Shown: positions 35,797-44,031 of the stretch, piece after piece
Numbering within the stretch: position 1 is the first letter of the stretch
Layout: each line of letters starts with the position of its first letter
Source of the DNA: Slackia faecicanis
GTDB lineage: Bacteria; Actinomycetota; Coriobacteriia; Coriobacteriales; Eggerthellaceae
Length of the DNA stretch: 64,000 nt
Assembly: GCF_003725295.1 (NCBI RefSeq)
Contig: NZ_QICB01000005.1
Location: forward strand, 62,001 to 126,000
Direction: 5' to 3'
Notes under the pieces: generated by a model
Told to the model about the DNA's origin: nothing
Databases searched by the model: none
The model's input: only the letters and a program-made list of their open reading frames with translations
Program-made: the position numbers and the translations under genes

Positions 35797-38612
35797 CGCG
35801 CCGCAATACCGAGCTTTTGCTGCTCTGCCTGGCGGCGCCGTTCGTGGTGCTGCTGTTCTCCATGGTGCTCGTCAACGAAGGCACCCAGCTGACCCTCGAG
35901 ACGCTCGCCGTTCCCGTGGGCCTGTTCGGCGCGTTCGTCGTGGCTCATATCGGCGTGAGGATCTTGGCCAAAAACGCCGACCCCGCCATCCTGCCCGTGG
36001 TATTCGCCCTGTCGGGCATCGGCATCGCGTTCGTCACACGGCTCGCTCCCGACCTGGCAATGCGCCAGGTCATGTGGCTTTTCCTAGGAATAGCCCTCAT
36101 GGTTGTCGTGCTGGCCGTGGTAAGAAACCTCGATAAGCTGGCCCAATACAAATACACCTTCATGATCGTCGGCATCGTGCTGCTGCTCATGCCTATGCTT
36201 CCGGGCATCGGCCAGGAGGTTTTGGGCAGTCGCATCTGGATCAAGATCGGCTCCTTCAGCTTCCAGCCGGGCGAAATCGCGAAGGTCTGCATCGTCGTCT
36301 TCCTGGCGTCGTATCTGGCCCAGAACCGCGAAATGCTCTCGGTGTTCACCGTGCGCGTGGGCAGGTTCTATCTGCCCGACGTGGCCACGATCGGCCCGCT
36401 GCTCGTCATGTGGGGCATCTCGTTCGCCATCGCCGTGTTCGAGAAAGACCTCGGCAGCGCGCTGGTCTGCTTTGTCTTGTTCCTGACCATGCTCTACGTG
36501 GCCAGTGGCAAGAAGATGTTCCTGTTCGTCGGGTTCGGCCTGGCAGCCCTGGGCTGCGTCATCCTGTACGCCGCCTTCGGCCATATCCAGATCCGCGTGA
36601 ACACCTGGCTCGACCCGTTCTCCGACGCCATGAACACGGGCTACCAGCTCTGTCAGTCGATCTATTCGCTGGCAGACGGCGGCATGCTGGGCGTGGGCGT
36701 GGGCAACGGCCTCGCCGAAAACATCCCCGTCGTCGAATCCGACTTCATCTTCGCCGCCATCGCCGAAGAAACCGGCCTGCTCGGCGGCGCGGGCGTGCTG
36801 CTGCTGTTCCTGTGCCTGGCCATCCGCGGCTTCGCCACCGCGGCGCGGGCGAAAAGCGATGTGAGCTCGTTCGTGGCCGTGGGCGTCACGGTGACCATCG
36901 TGCTGCAGGCCTTCATCATCGTGGGCGGCGTCACGCGCCTCATCCCGCTGACCGGCCTCACCCTGCCCTTCATCAGCCAGGGCGGTTCGTCGCTTCTGGC
37001 CAGCTTCATCGGCATCGGCCTGCTGCTGCGCTGCGGCGACGAAGGCACGGGCATCAACTCCGAAGTCAAAGACGGCACCATGCGCATGCGCGCCATCGGA
37101 GCCCACGGCGCCCAGCGCGGCGCGGGCGACACCGGCGTCTTGGGCCGCGTGGCCCTGGGCCGACGCCTCACGTCCACCATGGTGGCCTTCGCGCTGCTGT
37201 TCGCGGCACTCGTGGCCAACCTCACCTACATCATGGTGTTCATGGCCGACGAATATCAGAGCTACCCCGGCAACAACCACACGCTGTATAAAGAGGCGCG
37301 CACCGAGCGCGGATCGATCAGCACCTACGACGGCGTGGTGCTCGCCGAAAGCATCGAGCAGGAAAACGGCACCTACGAGCGCACGTACCCGCAAGGAAGC
37401 CTGGCCAGCCACGTGGTGGGCTATTACTCGGAGCAGTACGGCCTGTCGGGCATCGAGCAGTCCATGAACGACACGCTGAAAGGCCAGGAGAACTTCGCCA
37501 GCTGGTCCGACGTCGTAAGCTTCCTCGCCGGCGTCAACACGCCCGGCAACGACGTCACGCTCACGCTGAACTCCAAGATCCAGCGCACGGCCGAGCAGGT
37601 GCTCCAGGGCTACAAGGGCGCCGTGGTGGCCATCGACCCCGAGACGGGCGCGGTGCTCGCAAGCGCCAGCACGCCCACCTATTCGAACGCCGACGTGGAC
37701 GCGCTGCTCGAAAACGCCGCTGCCGGCGGCGACACCTCGGAAGGCGCGCTCATCAACCGCGCGACCAATGCGCTCTACGCGCCGGGCTCCACGTTCAAGC
37801 TGGTCACGCTGACCGCGCTGCTCGAAAACGGCCTGGCAACCGCTAATACGCAGGTCGAAGCGCCCGCGTTCGCCGAAATCGGCAATGCGAAGGTGACCAA
37901 CGCCAACGACGTGGGCTACGGCGCCATCACGCTCAAGCGCGCCACGGAGGTCTCGTCCAACACCGCGTTCGGCGCGCTCGGCGCCGACAAGGTGGGCGCC
38001 GAGCTGCTGGTCGAGACGGCCGACAAGTTCGGCTTCAACCAGACCATCGACGGCGTCGACCTGCCGCTTTACACCAGCCTGATGCCCGACCCCGCGGAAA
38101 TGACCACGTGGGAAACGGCATGGGCGGCATGCGGCCAGCCCGTAGGCCAGCACGAAAGCCCCGCGGGCCCGCAGGCCACCGTCATGCAGATGGCCATGGT
38201 GGCGGCGGCTATCGCCAACGACGGCGTGCTGGAAATCCCCCATTTCGTGGAAGGGGTCTACAACGCCAAGGGCGAGCGCAGCTTCACCGCCTCGCCGAAG
38301 GCCTACGGCACCGTCATGAGCAAGCAGACCGCCGACAGCATCACCGACATGATGCTCGGCGTCGTTCAGAACGGAACCGGCCGCGACGCGTCGATCAAGG
38401 GGGTCGACGTGGCCGGCAAGACGGGCACCGCCGAGACCAACAAGGAATACAACGACAGCTGGTTCGTGGGCTTCGCGCCCGCCGACAACCCCCGCGTCGT
38501 CGTGGCCGTGTTGATCGAGGAAGGCGTCCACGGCTCCGACGAATCCGGCGAGGCGAGCTCACGTGCAAAAAGCGTGATTCAAACCGCGCTGGAGGCGCAA
38601 GGTCTGCTGTAG
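35793..38612 (+). CDS. rodA: RodA-PBP fusion: SEDS glycosyltransferase joined to class B transpeptidase
   Basis: The 939-residue protein joins two enzymes that are usually separate. Residues 1-430 are a ten-helix SEDS polymerase (RodA/FtsW) with QPGEIAKV, SDFIFAAIAEETG and RLIPLTGLTLPFISQGGSS. After a 25-residue linker and a second membrane anchor (about 455-478), residues 480-939 are a class B penicillin-binding protein with SxxK (S666, K669), SSN (721-723) and KTG (876-878). One chain would therefore polymerise and cross-link peptidoglycan. In mycobacteria rodA and pbpA sit here as two genes. The start overlaps pstP as ATGA. The PBP dimerisation domain is short. Confidence 0.93.
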   Translation: MTRRNTELLLLCLAAPFVVLLFSMVLVNEGTQLTLETLAVPVGLFGAFVVAHIGVRILAKNADPAILPVVFALSGIGIAFVTRLAPDLAMRQVMWLFLGIALMVVVLAVVRNLDKLAQYKYTFMIVGIVLLLMPMLPGIGQEVLGSRIWIKIGSFSFQPGEIAKVCIVVFLASYLAQNREMLSVFTVRVGRFYLPDVATIGPLLVMWGISFAIAVFEKDLGSALVCFVLFLTMLYVASGKKMFLFVGFGLAALGCVILYAAFGHIQIRVNTWLDPFSDAMNTGYQLCQSIYSLADGGMLGVGVGNGLAENIPVVESDFIFAAIAEETGLLGGAGVLLLFLCLAIRGFATAARAKSDVSSFVAVGVTVTIVLQAFIIVGGVTRLIPLTGLTLPFISQGGSSLLASFIGIGLLLRCGDEGTGINSEVKDGTMRMRAIGAHGAQRGAGDTGVLGRVALGRRLTSTMVAFALLFAALVANLTYIMVFMADEYQSYPGNNHTLYKEARTERGSISTYDGVVLAESIEQENGTYERTYPQGSLASHVVGYYSEQYGLSGIEQSMNDTLKGQENFASWSDVVSFLAGVNTPGNDVTLTLNSKIQRTAEQVLQGYKGAVVAIDPETGAVLASASTPTYSNADVDALLENAAAGGDTSEGALINRATNALYAPGSTFKLVTLTALLENGLATANTQVEAPAFAEIGNAKVTNANDVGYGAITLKRATEVSSNTAFGALGADKVGAELLVETADKFGFNQTIDGVDLPLYTSLMPDPAEMTTWETAWAACGQPVGQHESPAGPQATVMQMAMVAAAIANDGVLEIPHFVEGVYNAKGERSFTASPKAYGTVMSKQTADSITDMMLGVVQNGTGRDASIKGVDVAGKTGTAETNKEYNDSWFVGFAPADNPRVVVAVLIEEGVHGSDESGEASSRAKSVIQTALEAQGLL

Positions 38613-38708
38613 GTGAGGTACGATGGCGGTTTCACCGATCATCAAACGCCTCAAACGCAGCTGTAACGGATACGAAGCAACGAGAGACTGATATAGAGGG
38701 AGAGCATC

Positions 38709-40700
38709 GTGATAGGACGGGTGTTCAACGGACGGTATAAGATCACCGAACGCATAGGCATCGGCGGCATGGCCGAGGTGTACAAAGCGCAAGACCAGGT
38801 TCTCGGCCGCACCGTGGCCGTGAAGGTCATGCTGCCCCAGTACGCCGCCGATTCGGAATTCACCGCTCGCTTCAAACAGGAAGCGGCCTCGGCGGCCAAC
38901 CTGCAAAGCCCCTACATCGTGAACGTCTACGACTGGGGCCAAGACGAAGGCACGTACTTCATCGTCATGGAATACGTGCGCGGCACCGACCTGAAAAGCG
39001 CCATCCAACAGCGCGGCGCCATCAACCAGCGCAAGGTCGCCGAAATCGGCAGCCAGGTCTGCCAGGCGCTTTCCGTCGCCCACGGCCAAGACATCATGCA
39101 CCGCGACATCAAGCCGCAAAACATCATGGTGCAGCCCGACGGCAACGTGAAAGTCATGGACTTCGGCATCGCCCGCGCGAAGAACAGCGTGAAGGCCAAG
39201 ACCTCCAGCGTGCTGGGCACCGCCCACTACATCTCTCCCGAACAGGCTCAAGGCAAAGAGCTCGACGGCGGCAGCGACATCTATTCGCTCGGCTGCGTTC
39301 TCTACGAAGCGGCCACCGGCCAGCTTCCCTTCGACGGCCCCGACGCCGTCAGCGTGGCCATGCGCCAGGTCAACGAGGCGCCGTTGCCTCCGAGCCAGGT
39401 CAAGCCCGACATCAGCCCCGACCTCGAGGCCATCATCATGAAGGCCATGGAGAAGAACTCCTACAACCGCTTCCAGACCGCGCGCGAGATGAAGCACGCG
39501 CTCGACGACTTCCTCATGGGCCGTCCGGTCGCGGGCGTCGCAGGCGCCATGTCTTCGGCTCCCACCGCGGTGATGGGCGGCGTCGCGCCGATGGCCATGG
39601 GCGAGCCGGGCGGCACCGCCGTCATGCCGGTGGTCAACCCCGCGAACTCCGGCTCCATGCAGCCCACTTCGTTCCGCATGGACGACGATTCGAAGAAGAA
39701 GTCGAACAAGAAGACCATCGGCATCGTAGTAGGCCTGATCGCGGGCATCATCGCGATCGCGGCCGTGGCCATGGCGCTTCTGGGCGGCGGCGAAGCCAAG
39801 GTACCCGACGTCATGGGCCAAACGCAGGAGTCAGCCGTCAAGGCGATCGAAGCGGCGGGCTACGTGGTGGGCGATATCACCGAAGAGTTCGACGCCGAAA
39901 CCGTGGCGGGCCGCGTCTGCGGCCAGGACCCGGGCGCCGATACGCCGCTTGAAAAGGGCCAGAAGGTGAACCTGGTCATTTCGAAGGGCGTCGAGAACGG
40001 ATCGATCCCCAACCTGAAGGGCATGACGGCCGAGCAGGCGGAGAAGTCGCTCAAGGACGCGGGCTACACGCCGCAATACGCGGGCAACGAAGCGTCCGAC
40101 GCCGACAAAGACACGGTATGCAAGCAGAGCCCCGAATCCGGCACCCAGGCCGACAAGGGCACCACGGTGAAGTATTGGATCTCTACCGGCCCCGAAGACA
40201 TCGAGGTTCCCAACGTGGTGGGCAGCGACCAGGCAAGCGCCAAGAGCACGCTTGAAAAGGCCGGCTTCACGGTGAACGTCGCGACCGGCGAATACAGCGA
40301 CAAGTACCCCGAGGGCCAGGTCATGAGCCAGAACCCCAACGGCGGCAAGCTCGCCAAGGGCGAAACGGTCACCATCACCGTATCGAAGGGCGAAGACCCC
40401 GCCAGCAAGGCGATCAACATCCCGAGCGTCGTCGGCATGGCTTCCGCCGATGCGCAGAGCGCCATCGCCAACCTGGACCTGCGCTACAACGTCATCGAGG
40501 CGCCGAGCGACCAGCCCAAGGGCACCGTCATCAAGCAGTCTCCCACGAGCGGCCAGGCCAAGAAGGGCGACACGATCACCATCACGGTGTCGAGCGGCCC
40601 CGCGTCGAACCCCGGCGGCAACGGCCAGGGCAACGGCAACTCAGGCAACTCAGGCAACTCAGGCAACGGAGGCGACGAAAGCGACGAGTCGCAGGACTAG
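38709..40700 (+). CDS. pknB: PASTA-domain Ser/Thr kinase PknB
   Basis: The 663-residue transmembrane kinase has a cytosolic kinase domain (about 10-275) with GIGGMA, Lys39, HRDIKPQN (Asp133), DFG and SPEQ. A juxtamembrane linker follows, then a membrane helix (about 340-362) and four PASTA domains from residue 365 to about 640 that bind peptidoglycan or lipid II. The tail is Gly/Asn-rich with GNS repeats. Homologues phosphorylate FHA proteins and control cell-wall synthesis. The GTG start has a GGGAGAG site upstream. It lies 96 bases after the RodA-PBP fusion and ends the cluster at a strong terminator. Confidence 0.95.
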   Translation: MIGRVFNGRYKITERIGIGGMAEVYKAQDQVLGRTVAVKVMLPQYAADSEFTARFKQEAASAANLQSPYIVNVYDWGQDEGTYFIVMEYVRGTDLKSAIQQRGAINQRKVAEIGSQVCQALSVAHGQDIMHRDIKPQNIMVQPDGNVKVMDFGIARAKNSVKAKTSSVLGTAHYISPEQAQGKELDGGSDIYSLGCVLYEAATGQLPFDGPDAVSVAMRQVNEAPLPPSQVKPDISPDLEAIIMKAMEKNSYNRFQTAREMKHALDDFLMGRPVAGVAGAMSSAPTAVMGGVAPMAMGEPGGTAVMPVVNPANSGSMQPTSFRMDDDSKKKSNKKTIGIVVGLIAGIIAIAAVAMALLGGGEAKVPDVMGQTQESAVKAIEAAGYVVGDITEEFDAETVAGRVCGQDPGADTPLEKGQKVNLVISKGVENGSIPNLKGMTAEQAEKSLKDAGYTPQYAGNEASDADKDTVCKQSPESGTQADKGTTVKYWISTGPEDIEVPNVVGSDQASAKSTLEKAGFTVNVATGEYSDKYPEGQVMSQNPNGGKLAKGETVTITVSKGEDPASKAINIPSVVGMASADAQSAIANLDLRYNVIEAPSDQPKGTVIKQSPTSGQAKKGDTITITVSSGPASNPGGNGQGNGNSGNSGNSGNGGDESDESQD

Positions 40701-41016
40701 CGCCGAACATCCCGAACATGCGAAACCCCCGCTTCTCGATGAGGAACGGGGGTTTCTTTATGCCGCGGCACAGGGCGCGCAAGGCGAGCCGGAGCGCGGC
40801 GGCGTAGAGCGGTGCACGAAGCCCGCCGGGCGTTGCGCCGCGCGATTCGCGCCGTCGAAGACGCGGCGGCCCAAACGGCGCGGGGAGCCGGCGGCAAGGC
40901 CCCGCACATGTCGAAACGGGCATCGGCCCCGATGGGGGCCGCAAGTTCCGCCGTCCGCCGCAGCGCGCAGGCAAGAACCCATGGACGAACCTGCGCGCGT
41001 CGGATACGATAGCGCC
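40701..41016. other. Gap after pknB with terminator, otherwise no gene recognised
   Basis: The first 60 bases hold the pknB terminator. The remaining 255 are GC-rich with no open frame that has a ribosome-binding site. A TGGACG (40982-40987) and TACGAT (41004-41009) pair, 16 bp apart, could be a promoter for the EamA gene at 41017, whose transcript would then be nearly leaderless. Confidence 0.5.
40722..40760 (+). terminator. Terminator of the fhaA-pknB cluster
   Basis: GAAACCCCCG (40722-40731) pairs with CGGGGGTTTC (40747-40756) around a 15-base loop and is followed by TTTA. It lies 21 bases after pknB. Confidence 0.85.
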
Positions 41017-42015
41017 ATGAGCGAACTCAGGACGACATCCCCTGTTTCCAGCCGTTTTCGCCATCGCGCGGGCCGTGCGGCCCTGCCGCCGTGGTCGTAT
41101 AAAGCCATGCTCGTGCTTGCCGCCGCCATCTGGGGCCTCGGCACCGTGGTAGTCAAAGACACCGTGGACGCGCTGCCGCCGTTCTGGCTCGTAGGCATCA
41201 GGTTCTTCTTCTCGGGGATCATCCTGCTCATAGTCTGCTTCAACGTCATACGCGCGCACATCGACCGCGAAAGCCTGGTCGCAGGCTCGTTCCTCGGCAT
41301 CTTCCTCGTGGCGTCCTACGCCTGCAACACCGCGGGCCTCACCGACACCACCGCCGCGAAAAGCTCGTTTCTCACCAGCATCTACTGCGCCTTCGTGCCG
41401 TTTTTCGCCTGGGCCGTCTCGCGCATCAGGCCCACGCGCTACAACATAGCCGCCGTGGTGCTGTGCGTGGCGGGCGTCGGGTTCGTCTCGTTTTCGGACG
41501 GATTCGAAACCATGTCGCTCGGGTTCGGAGAAATCATCACCATCGTGTCGGCCGCGTTTCTGGCCCTGCATATCGCGTTCACCGCGAAGCTTTCCGACGG
41601 GCGCGACGCCCTGACGCTCACGGTGGTCCAGTTCATAGTTTCCGGCGTGCTCGGATGCGCGGCGGGCTTGTTCATCGAAGGAATGCCCGACTGGAGCGTG
41701 CTCGGCGAGCCGGGCGTGTTCGCCAACGTGGCCTACATCGTGGTGTTCGCGTCGTGCATCGCGCTGTCGCTGCAAAACGTCGGCGTGGCGCACGTGGCCC
41801 CCGCCCCTGCGGCGCTGTTCCTGGCCACCGAAAGCGTGTTCGGCGTGGTCTTCTCGGTGATATTTCTGGGCGAAACCGTCACGGCCCTGATGGCGGTCGG
41901 ATTCGTGCTTATCGGCGCGGGCATCGTGGTCAGCGAAGCCCTGCCCCTTAAAAAGCAGCGCCTCGATGCGAACCAAGTGGCCGAAGAGGAGATGCGCGCC
42001 TCCGAGGAAGGCTAG
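41017..42015 (+). CDS. EamA-family (DMT) transporter
   Basis: The 332-residue protein has ten membrane helices in two EamA repeats (LAAAIWGLGTVVVKDTVDALPPFW; AFLATESVFGVVFSVIFLGE) and a short charged C-terminal tail. It belongs to the drug/metabolite exporter superfamily; the substrate is unknown. It is more distant from the RarD-like protein at 8808-9746. ATG 41017 is chosen over ATG 40981 because homology begins near there, but neither has a clear ribosome-binding site. It converges with folB. Confidence 0.85.
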   Translation: MSELRTTSPVSSRFRHRAGRAALPPWSYKAMLVLAAAIWGLGTVVVKDTVDALPPFWLVGIRFFFSGIILLIVCFNVIRAHIDRESLVAGSFLGIFLVASYACNTAGLTDTTAAKSSFLTSIYCAFVPFFAWAVSRIRPTRYNIAAVVLCVAGVGFVSFSDGFETMSLGFGEIITIVSAAFLALHIAFTAKLSDGRDALTLTVVQFIVSGVLGCAAGLFIEGMPDWSVLGEPGVFANVAYIVVFASCIALSLQNVGVAHVAPAPAALFLATESVFGVVFSVIFLGETVTALMAVGFVLIGAGIVVSEALPLKKQRLDANQVAEEEMRASEEG

Positions 42016-42022
42016 GCGAAAG

Positions 42023-42391
42023 CTAACGGACCAGGCGAACGCGGTCGATCGAAATGCCGGCGTAATCGAGCGGAAGGCCGATCGGCGCCCACGGCTTCTT
42101 GATCGTCAGCTCCACGCGTTCGAGCATGGGAAAAGCCCCGAACAACTCGTCGACGATGCCCTGGGCAAGACGCTCGAGCAGCTTATGCGTGGTGCCGCGC
42201 GTGTACGCGTCGATCAGATGGCACGCCGCGCCGTAGTCGATCGAATCCTCGAGCGCATCGCTTCTCCCCGCTGCACGCAGGTCGGCATGCAGCACGGCCG
42301 ATATGACGAAGCGCTGGCCGAGCGCGTTTTCTTCGGGGAAAACGCCATGGTTCGCATGGACCTGCAGATTCTCGATGACGACCTTATCCAT
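42023..42391 (-). CDS. folB: Dihydroneopterin aldolase
   Basis: FolB cleaves dihydroneopterin to 6-hydroxymethyl-dihydropterin and glycolaldehyde in folate synthesis. The 122-residue length is normal. The N-terminal HANHGVFPEE with its conserved glutamate, IDYGA, and the lysine in LTIKKPWAPI are the expected active-site features. The start is ATG 42391, where homology begins; a GGGG-rich site lies upstream. It is the last of three minus-strand genes, folE-HD-folB. Confidence 0.92.
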   Translation of the reverse strand: MDKVVIENLQVHANHGVFPEENALGQRFVISAVLHADLRAAGRSDALEDSIDYGAACHLIDAYTRGTTHKLLERLAQGIVDELFGAFPMLERVELTIKKPWAPIGLPLDYAGISIDRVRLVR

Positions 42392-42469
42392 GGCATTCCC
42401 CTTTCCCGCGCCCGCGGAAACGCAAGCGCACAGGGGCGACGCCGCAGGGCGCGCCCCGTTCCTTATGCG

Positions 42470-42499
42470 AAAACGCCGCCGACACGATCGCCGGCGGCG
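42470..42499 (-). terminator. Terminator-like hairpin after the HD gene
   Basis: CGCCGCC (42474-42480) pairs with GGCGGCG (42493-42499), and four T follow on the minus strand. It lies between the HD gene and folB, so it may partly uncouple folB from the upstream genes. Confidence 0.5.
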
Positions 42500-42516
42500 C
42501 ATGCGGGCGAGCGCGA

Positions 42517-43014
42517 TTACACGCCCACGCCCGCGTTCTTTTTCTCGTCAGACCACGAGCACCCTTCGCGCGCCGGGCATTCGTAGCAGGCGCGCGACGC
42601 CTTGTCGGCCTCGCACAGCAGCGCACCCAGTACGGAGGCGTCGGGCGACGGGCGACGATGCTCGCGCACGGCGCGCACGATCGCCTCCTGCTCATCAGGC
42701 GAGAAATCGCCCGTACCTGACAGAATGGCACGCGCTATTTCGGCGCCCGCCACGTCGTGCGGCGCGCCCGTTTCATACTGCTCGCCCTTGCCAACATCGT
42801 GCAGAAGGGCCGCGGCATACACGAGTTCGCGAGAAAAGCCCAAGCCGCGCTCGAGATTTAGGATATAAGCAATGCGCGCCGCATCGAGCAGATGCCCCAT
42901 ACCGTGGCGGCAGAATTCGCGATCGGCCTCCAGCTCGGCAAGACGGGCCAGCCGCCTGCGGTATTCAGGATGCAGGCGAATGCGCTCGACGGCGGGCATT
43001 GCGGGAAAACCCAT
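42517..43014 (-). CDS. HD-domain phosphohydrolase
   Basis: The 165-residue protein has an HD domain with RHGMGHLLDAARIA, the HD pair in LLHDVGKGEQY, a second histidine pair in GAPHD, and a later aspartate in CEADKASR. A short C-terminal cysteine cluster (CYECPAREGC) could hold a metal. HD proteins hydrolyse phosphate esters of nucleotides and related compounds. It lies between folE and folB on the same strand, 45 bases after folE, which suggests a role in pterin metabolism. AAAGGAG sits six bases before the ATG. Confidence 0.85.
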   Translation of the reverse strand: MGFPAMPAVERIRLHPEYRRRLARLAELEADREFCRHGMGHLLDAARIAYILNLERGLGFSRELVYAAALLHDVGKGEQYETGAPHDVAGAEIARAILSGTGDFSPDEQEAIVRAVREHRRPSPDASVLGALLCEADKASRACYECPAREGCSWSDEKKNAGVGV

Positions 43015-43059
43015 GGCCGGCTCCTTTCAAACGGCGCGCGCAAACGGGGCGAGCGAGGG

Positions 43060-43614
43060 CTAACGAACCATGCGGAAGAAATCGTCGACCAGGCGCTCGT
43101 CCTGGGCGAACAGGCCGCGCTTGGCCAGCGTGACCGTCTGGCTGCCGGGCTTGCGCACGCCGCGCATGGACATGCACATGTGCTCGGCCTGCACCATGAC
43201 GATCGCGCCCTTGGCATGCAGATCGTCCATGAGCGCATCGGCCACCTGGGCCGTCAGGCGTTCCTGCAGCTGCAGCCTGCGCGCGAACACTTCGACGGTA
43301 CGGGCGAGCTTGGAAAGGCCCGTCACCTCGCCGTCGGGAATATAGGCCACATGCGCCGTGCCGAAAAACGGCAGCAGATGATGCTCGCACAGCGAATAGA
43401 AACGAATATCGCGCTCGACGACCATCTCGCTGCCGTCGACATGAAACGTCGTGCTCAGATGTTCGGCGGCGTTCTCGTCATAACCGCCGCACACTTCTTC
43501 GTACATGCGAGCCACACGCGCGGGCGTCTCGACCAGACCTTCGCGCGAAGGGTCTTCGCCGATAGCCTCGAGCAGCATGGCAACGGCCTGCTGCGCTTTC
43601 TGGTGATCGACCAT
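43060..43614 (-). CDS. folE: GTP cyclohydrolase I
   Basis: FolE converts GTP to dihydroneopterin triphosphate, the first step of folate synthesis. The 184-residue protein has the zinc site C76 and H79 ([10 protein letters not shown]) with C147 (EHMCMSMRG), the catalytic histidines, and the GLSKLAR motif. The start is set at ATG 43614 with GAGG about ten bases upstream; the frame extends further, but family homology does not. A TATAAT -10 lies at 43681-43676, and the leader carries a small GC hairpin. Confidence 0.95.
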   Translation of the reverse strand: MVDHQKAQQAVAMLLEAIGEDPSREGLVETPARVARMYEEVCGGYDENAAEHLSTTFHVDGSEMVVERDIRFYSLCEHHLLPFFGTAHVAYIPDGEVTGLSKLARTVEVFARRLQLQERLTAQVADALMDDLHAKGAIVMVQAEHMCMSMRGVRKPGSQTVTLAKRGLFAQDERLVDDFFRMVR

Positions 43615-43675
43615 TGAAACCGTACCTCGTCTTATCTTGCGGGCCGCAGTGCGGCCGGAAATAGTTAAGGGGTTC

Positions 43676-43681
43676 ATTATA
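43676..43681 (-). promoter_or_regulatory. folE: -10 element of folE
   Basis: A perfect TATAAT on the minus strand lies 62 bases before the folE start. No good -35 is seen at 17 bp. The 5' leader would include a GGCCGC/GCGGCC hairpin (about 43641-43656). It shows that folE has its own promoter, separate from the small RNA upstream. Confidence 0.6.
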
Positions 43682-43769
43682 GGCCACCTGCACCGATGCG
43701 GCAGGCCAATATGGGACGCTTCGCCCGGCCGCCACAGTTGCGCCGCGCAAGGCGGGCCGCGTTCGGGAC

Positions 43770-43877
43770 AAAAAAGAAAGAGCCGCGTCAGCAGGCGCGA
43801 CTCTCAGGGAGAATGCCCTGAGAGCTCGTCAACAGCAAGAGAGAGGAGAAGCCGCTCGCGATCTTCTTCAAGGCGAT
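43770..43877 (-). ncRNA. Candidate small RNA upstream of folE
   Basis: On the minus strand TTCACT (43912-43907) and TACAGT (43889-43884) are 17 bp apart and would start RNA near 43877. The transcript would hold a U/C-rich single-stranded stretch, a perfect 9-bp hairpin CTCTCAGGG/CCCTGAGAG (43801-43824), then a terminator stem GAGTCGCG/CGCGGCTC (one G-U pair) followed by TTTCTTTTTT. That makes about 108 nt with its own promoter and terminator. No open frame with a ribosome-binding site was seen inside. It does not match a riboswitch I recognise. It could be a trans-acting small RNA or an attenuated leader of folE. Confidence 0.5.
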
Positions 43878-43883
43878 TGCGCC

Positions 43884-43912
43884 ACTGTACTACTATTGCA
43901 CGCTAAAGTGAA
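43884..43912 (-). promoter_or_regulatory. Promoter of the candidate small RNA
   Basis: TTCACT and TACAGT with a 17-bp spacer match the housekeeping consensus at four of six positions in each box. Confidence 0.5.
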
Positions 43913-44031
43913 GGGGTGCGAAGGACGAGCGCGGACGTTTTTCGGGGCGCGCGGCGGCAAGCCCTCGCAGCCCTTATACTGACGGCATACACGACCGACC
44001 ATCTCCGCCGAAGCCGAAGGAGACGGAACCT

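Larger units (their letters stand above)
43678..44031. other. folE-dgt intergenic region holding a candidate small RNA
   Basis: This 354-base gap has no protein gene. It holds the folE -10, a terminator and a strong hairpin with an upstream promoter (the candidate RNA at 43770-43877), and a TATACT (43975-43980) that may be the -10 of the dGTPase gene on the plus strand. Confidence 0.7.

Noticed and set aside
36084-38531. An 815-residue open frame on the minus strand opposite the RodA-PBP gene
   Set aside because: It is the complement of a strongly supported gene, with low-complexity Asp/His/Gly composition.
43678-43920. A tetrahydrofolate or preQ1 riboswitch upstream of folE
   Set aside because: The hairpins do not match either consensus, and folE has its own -10 downstream; the region is better described as an independent small RNA candidate.
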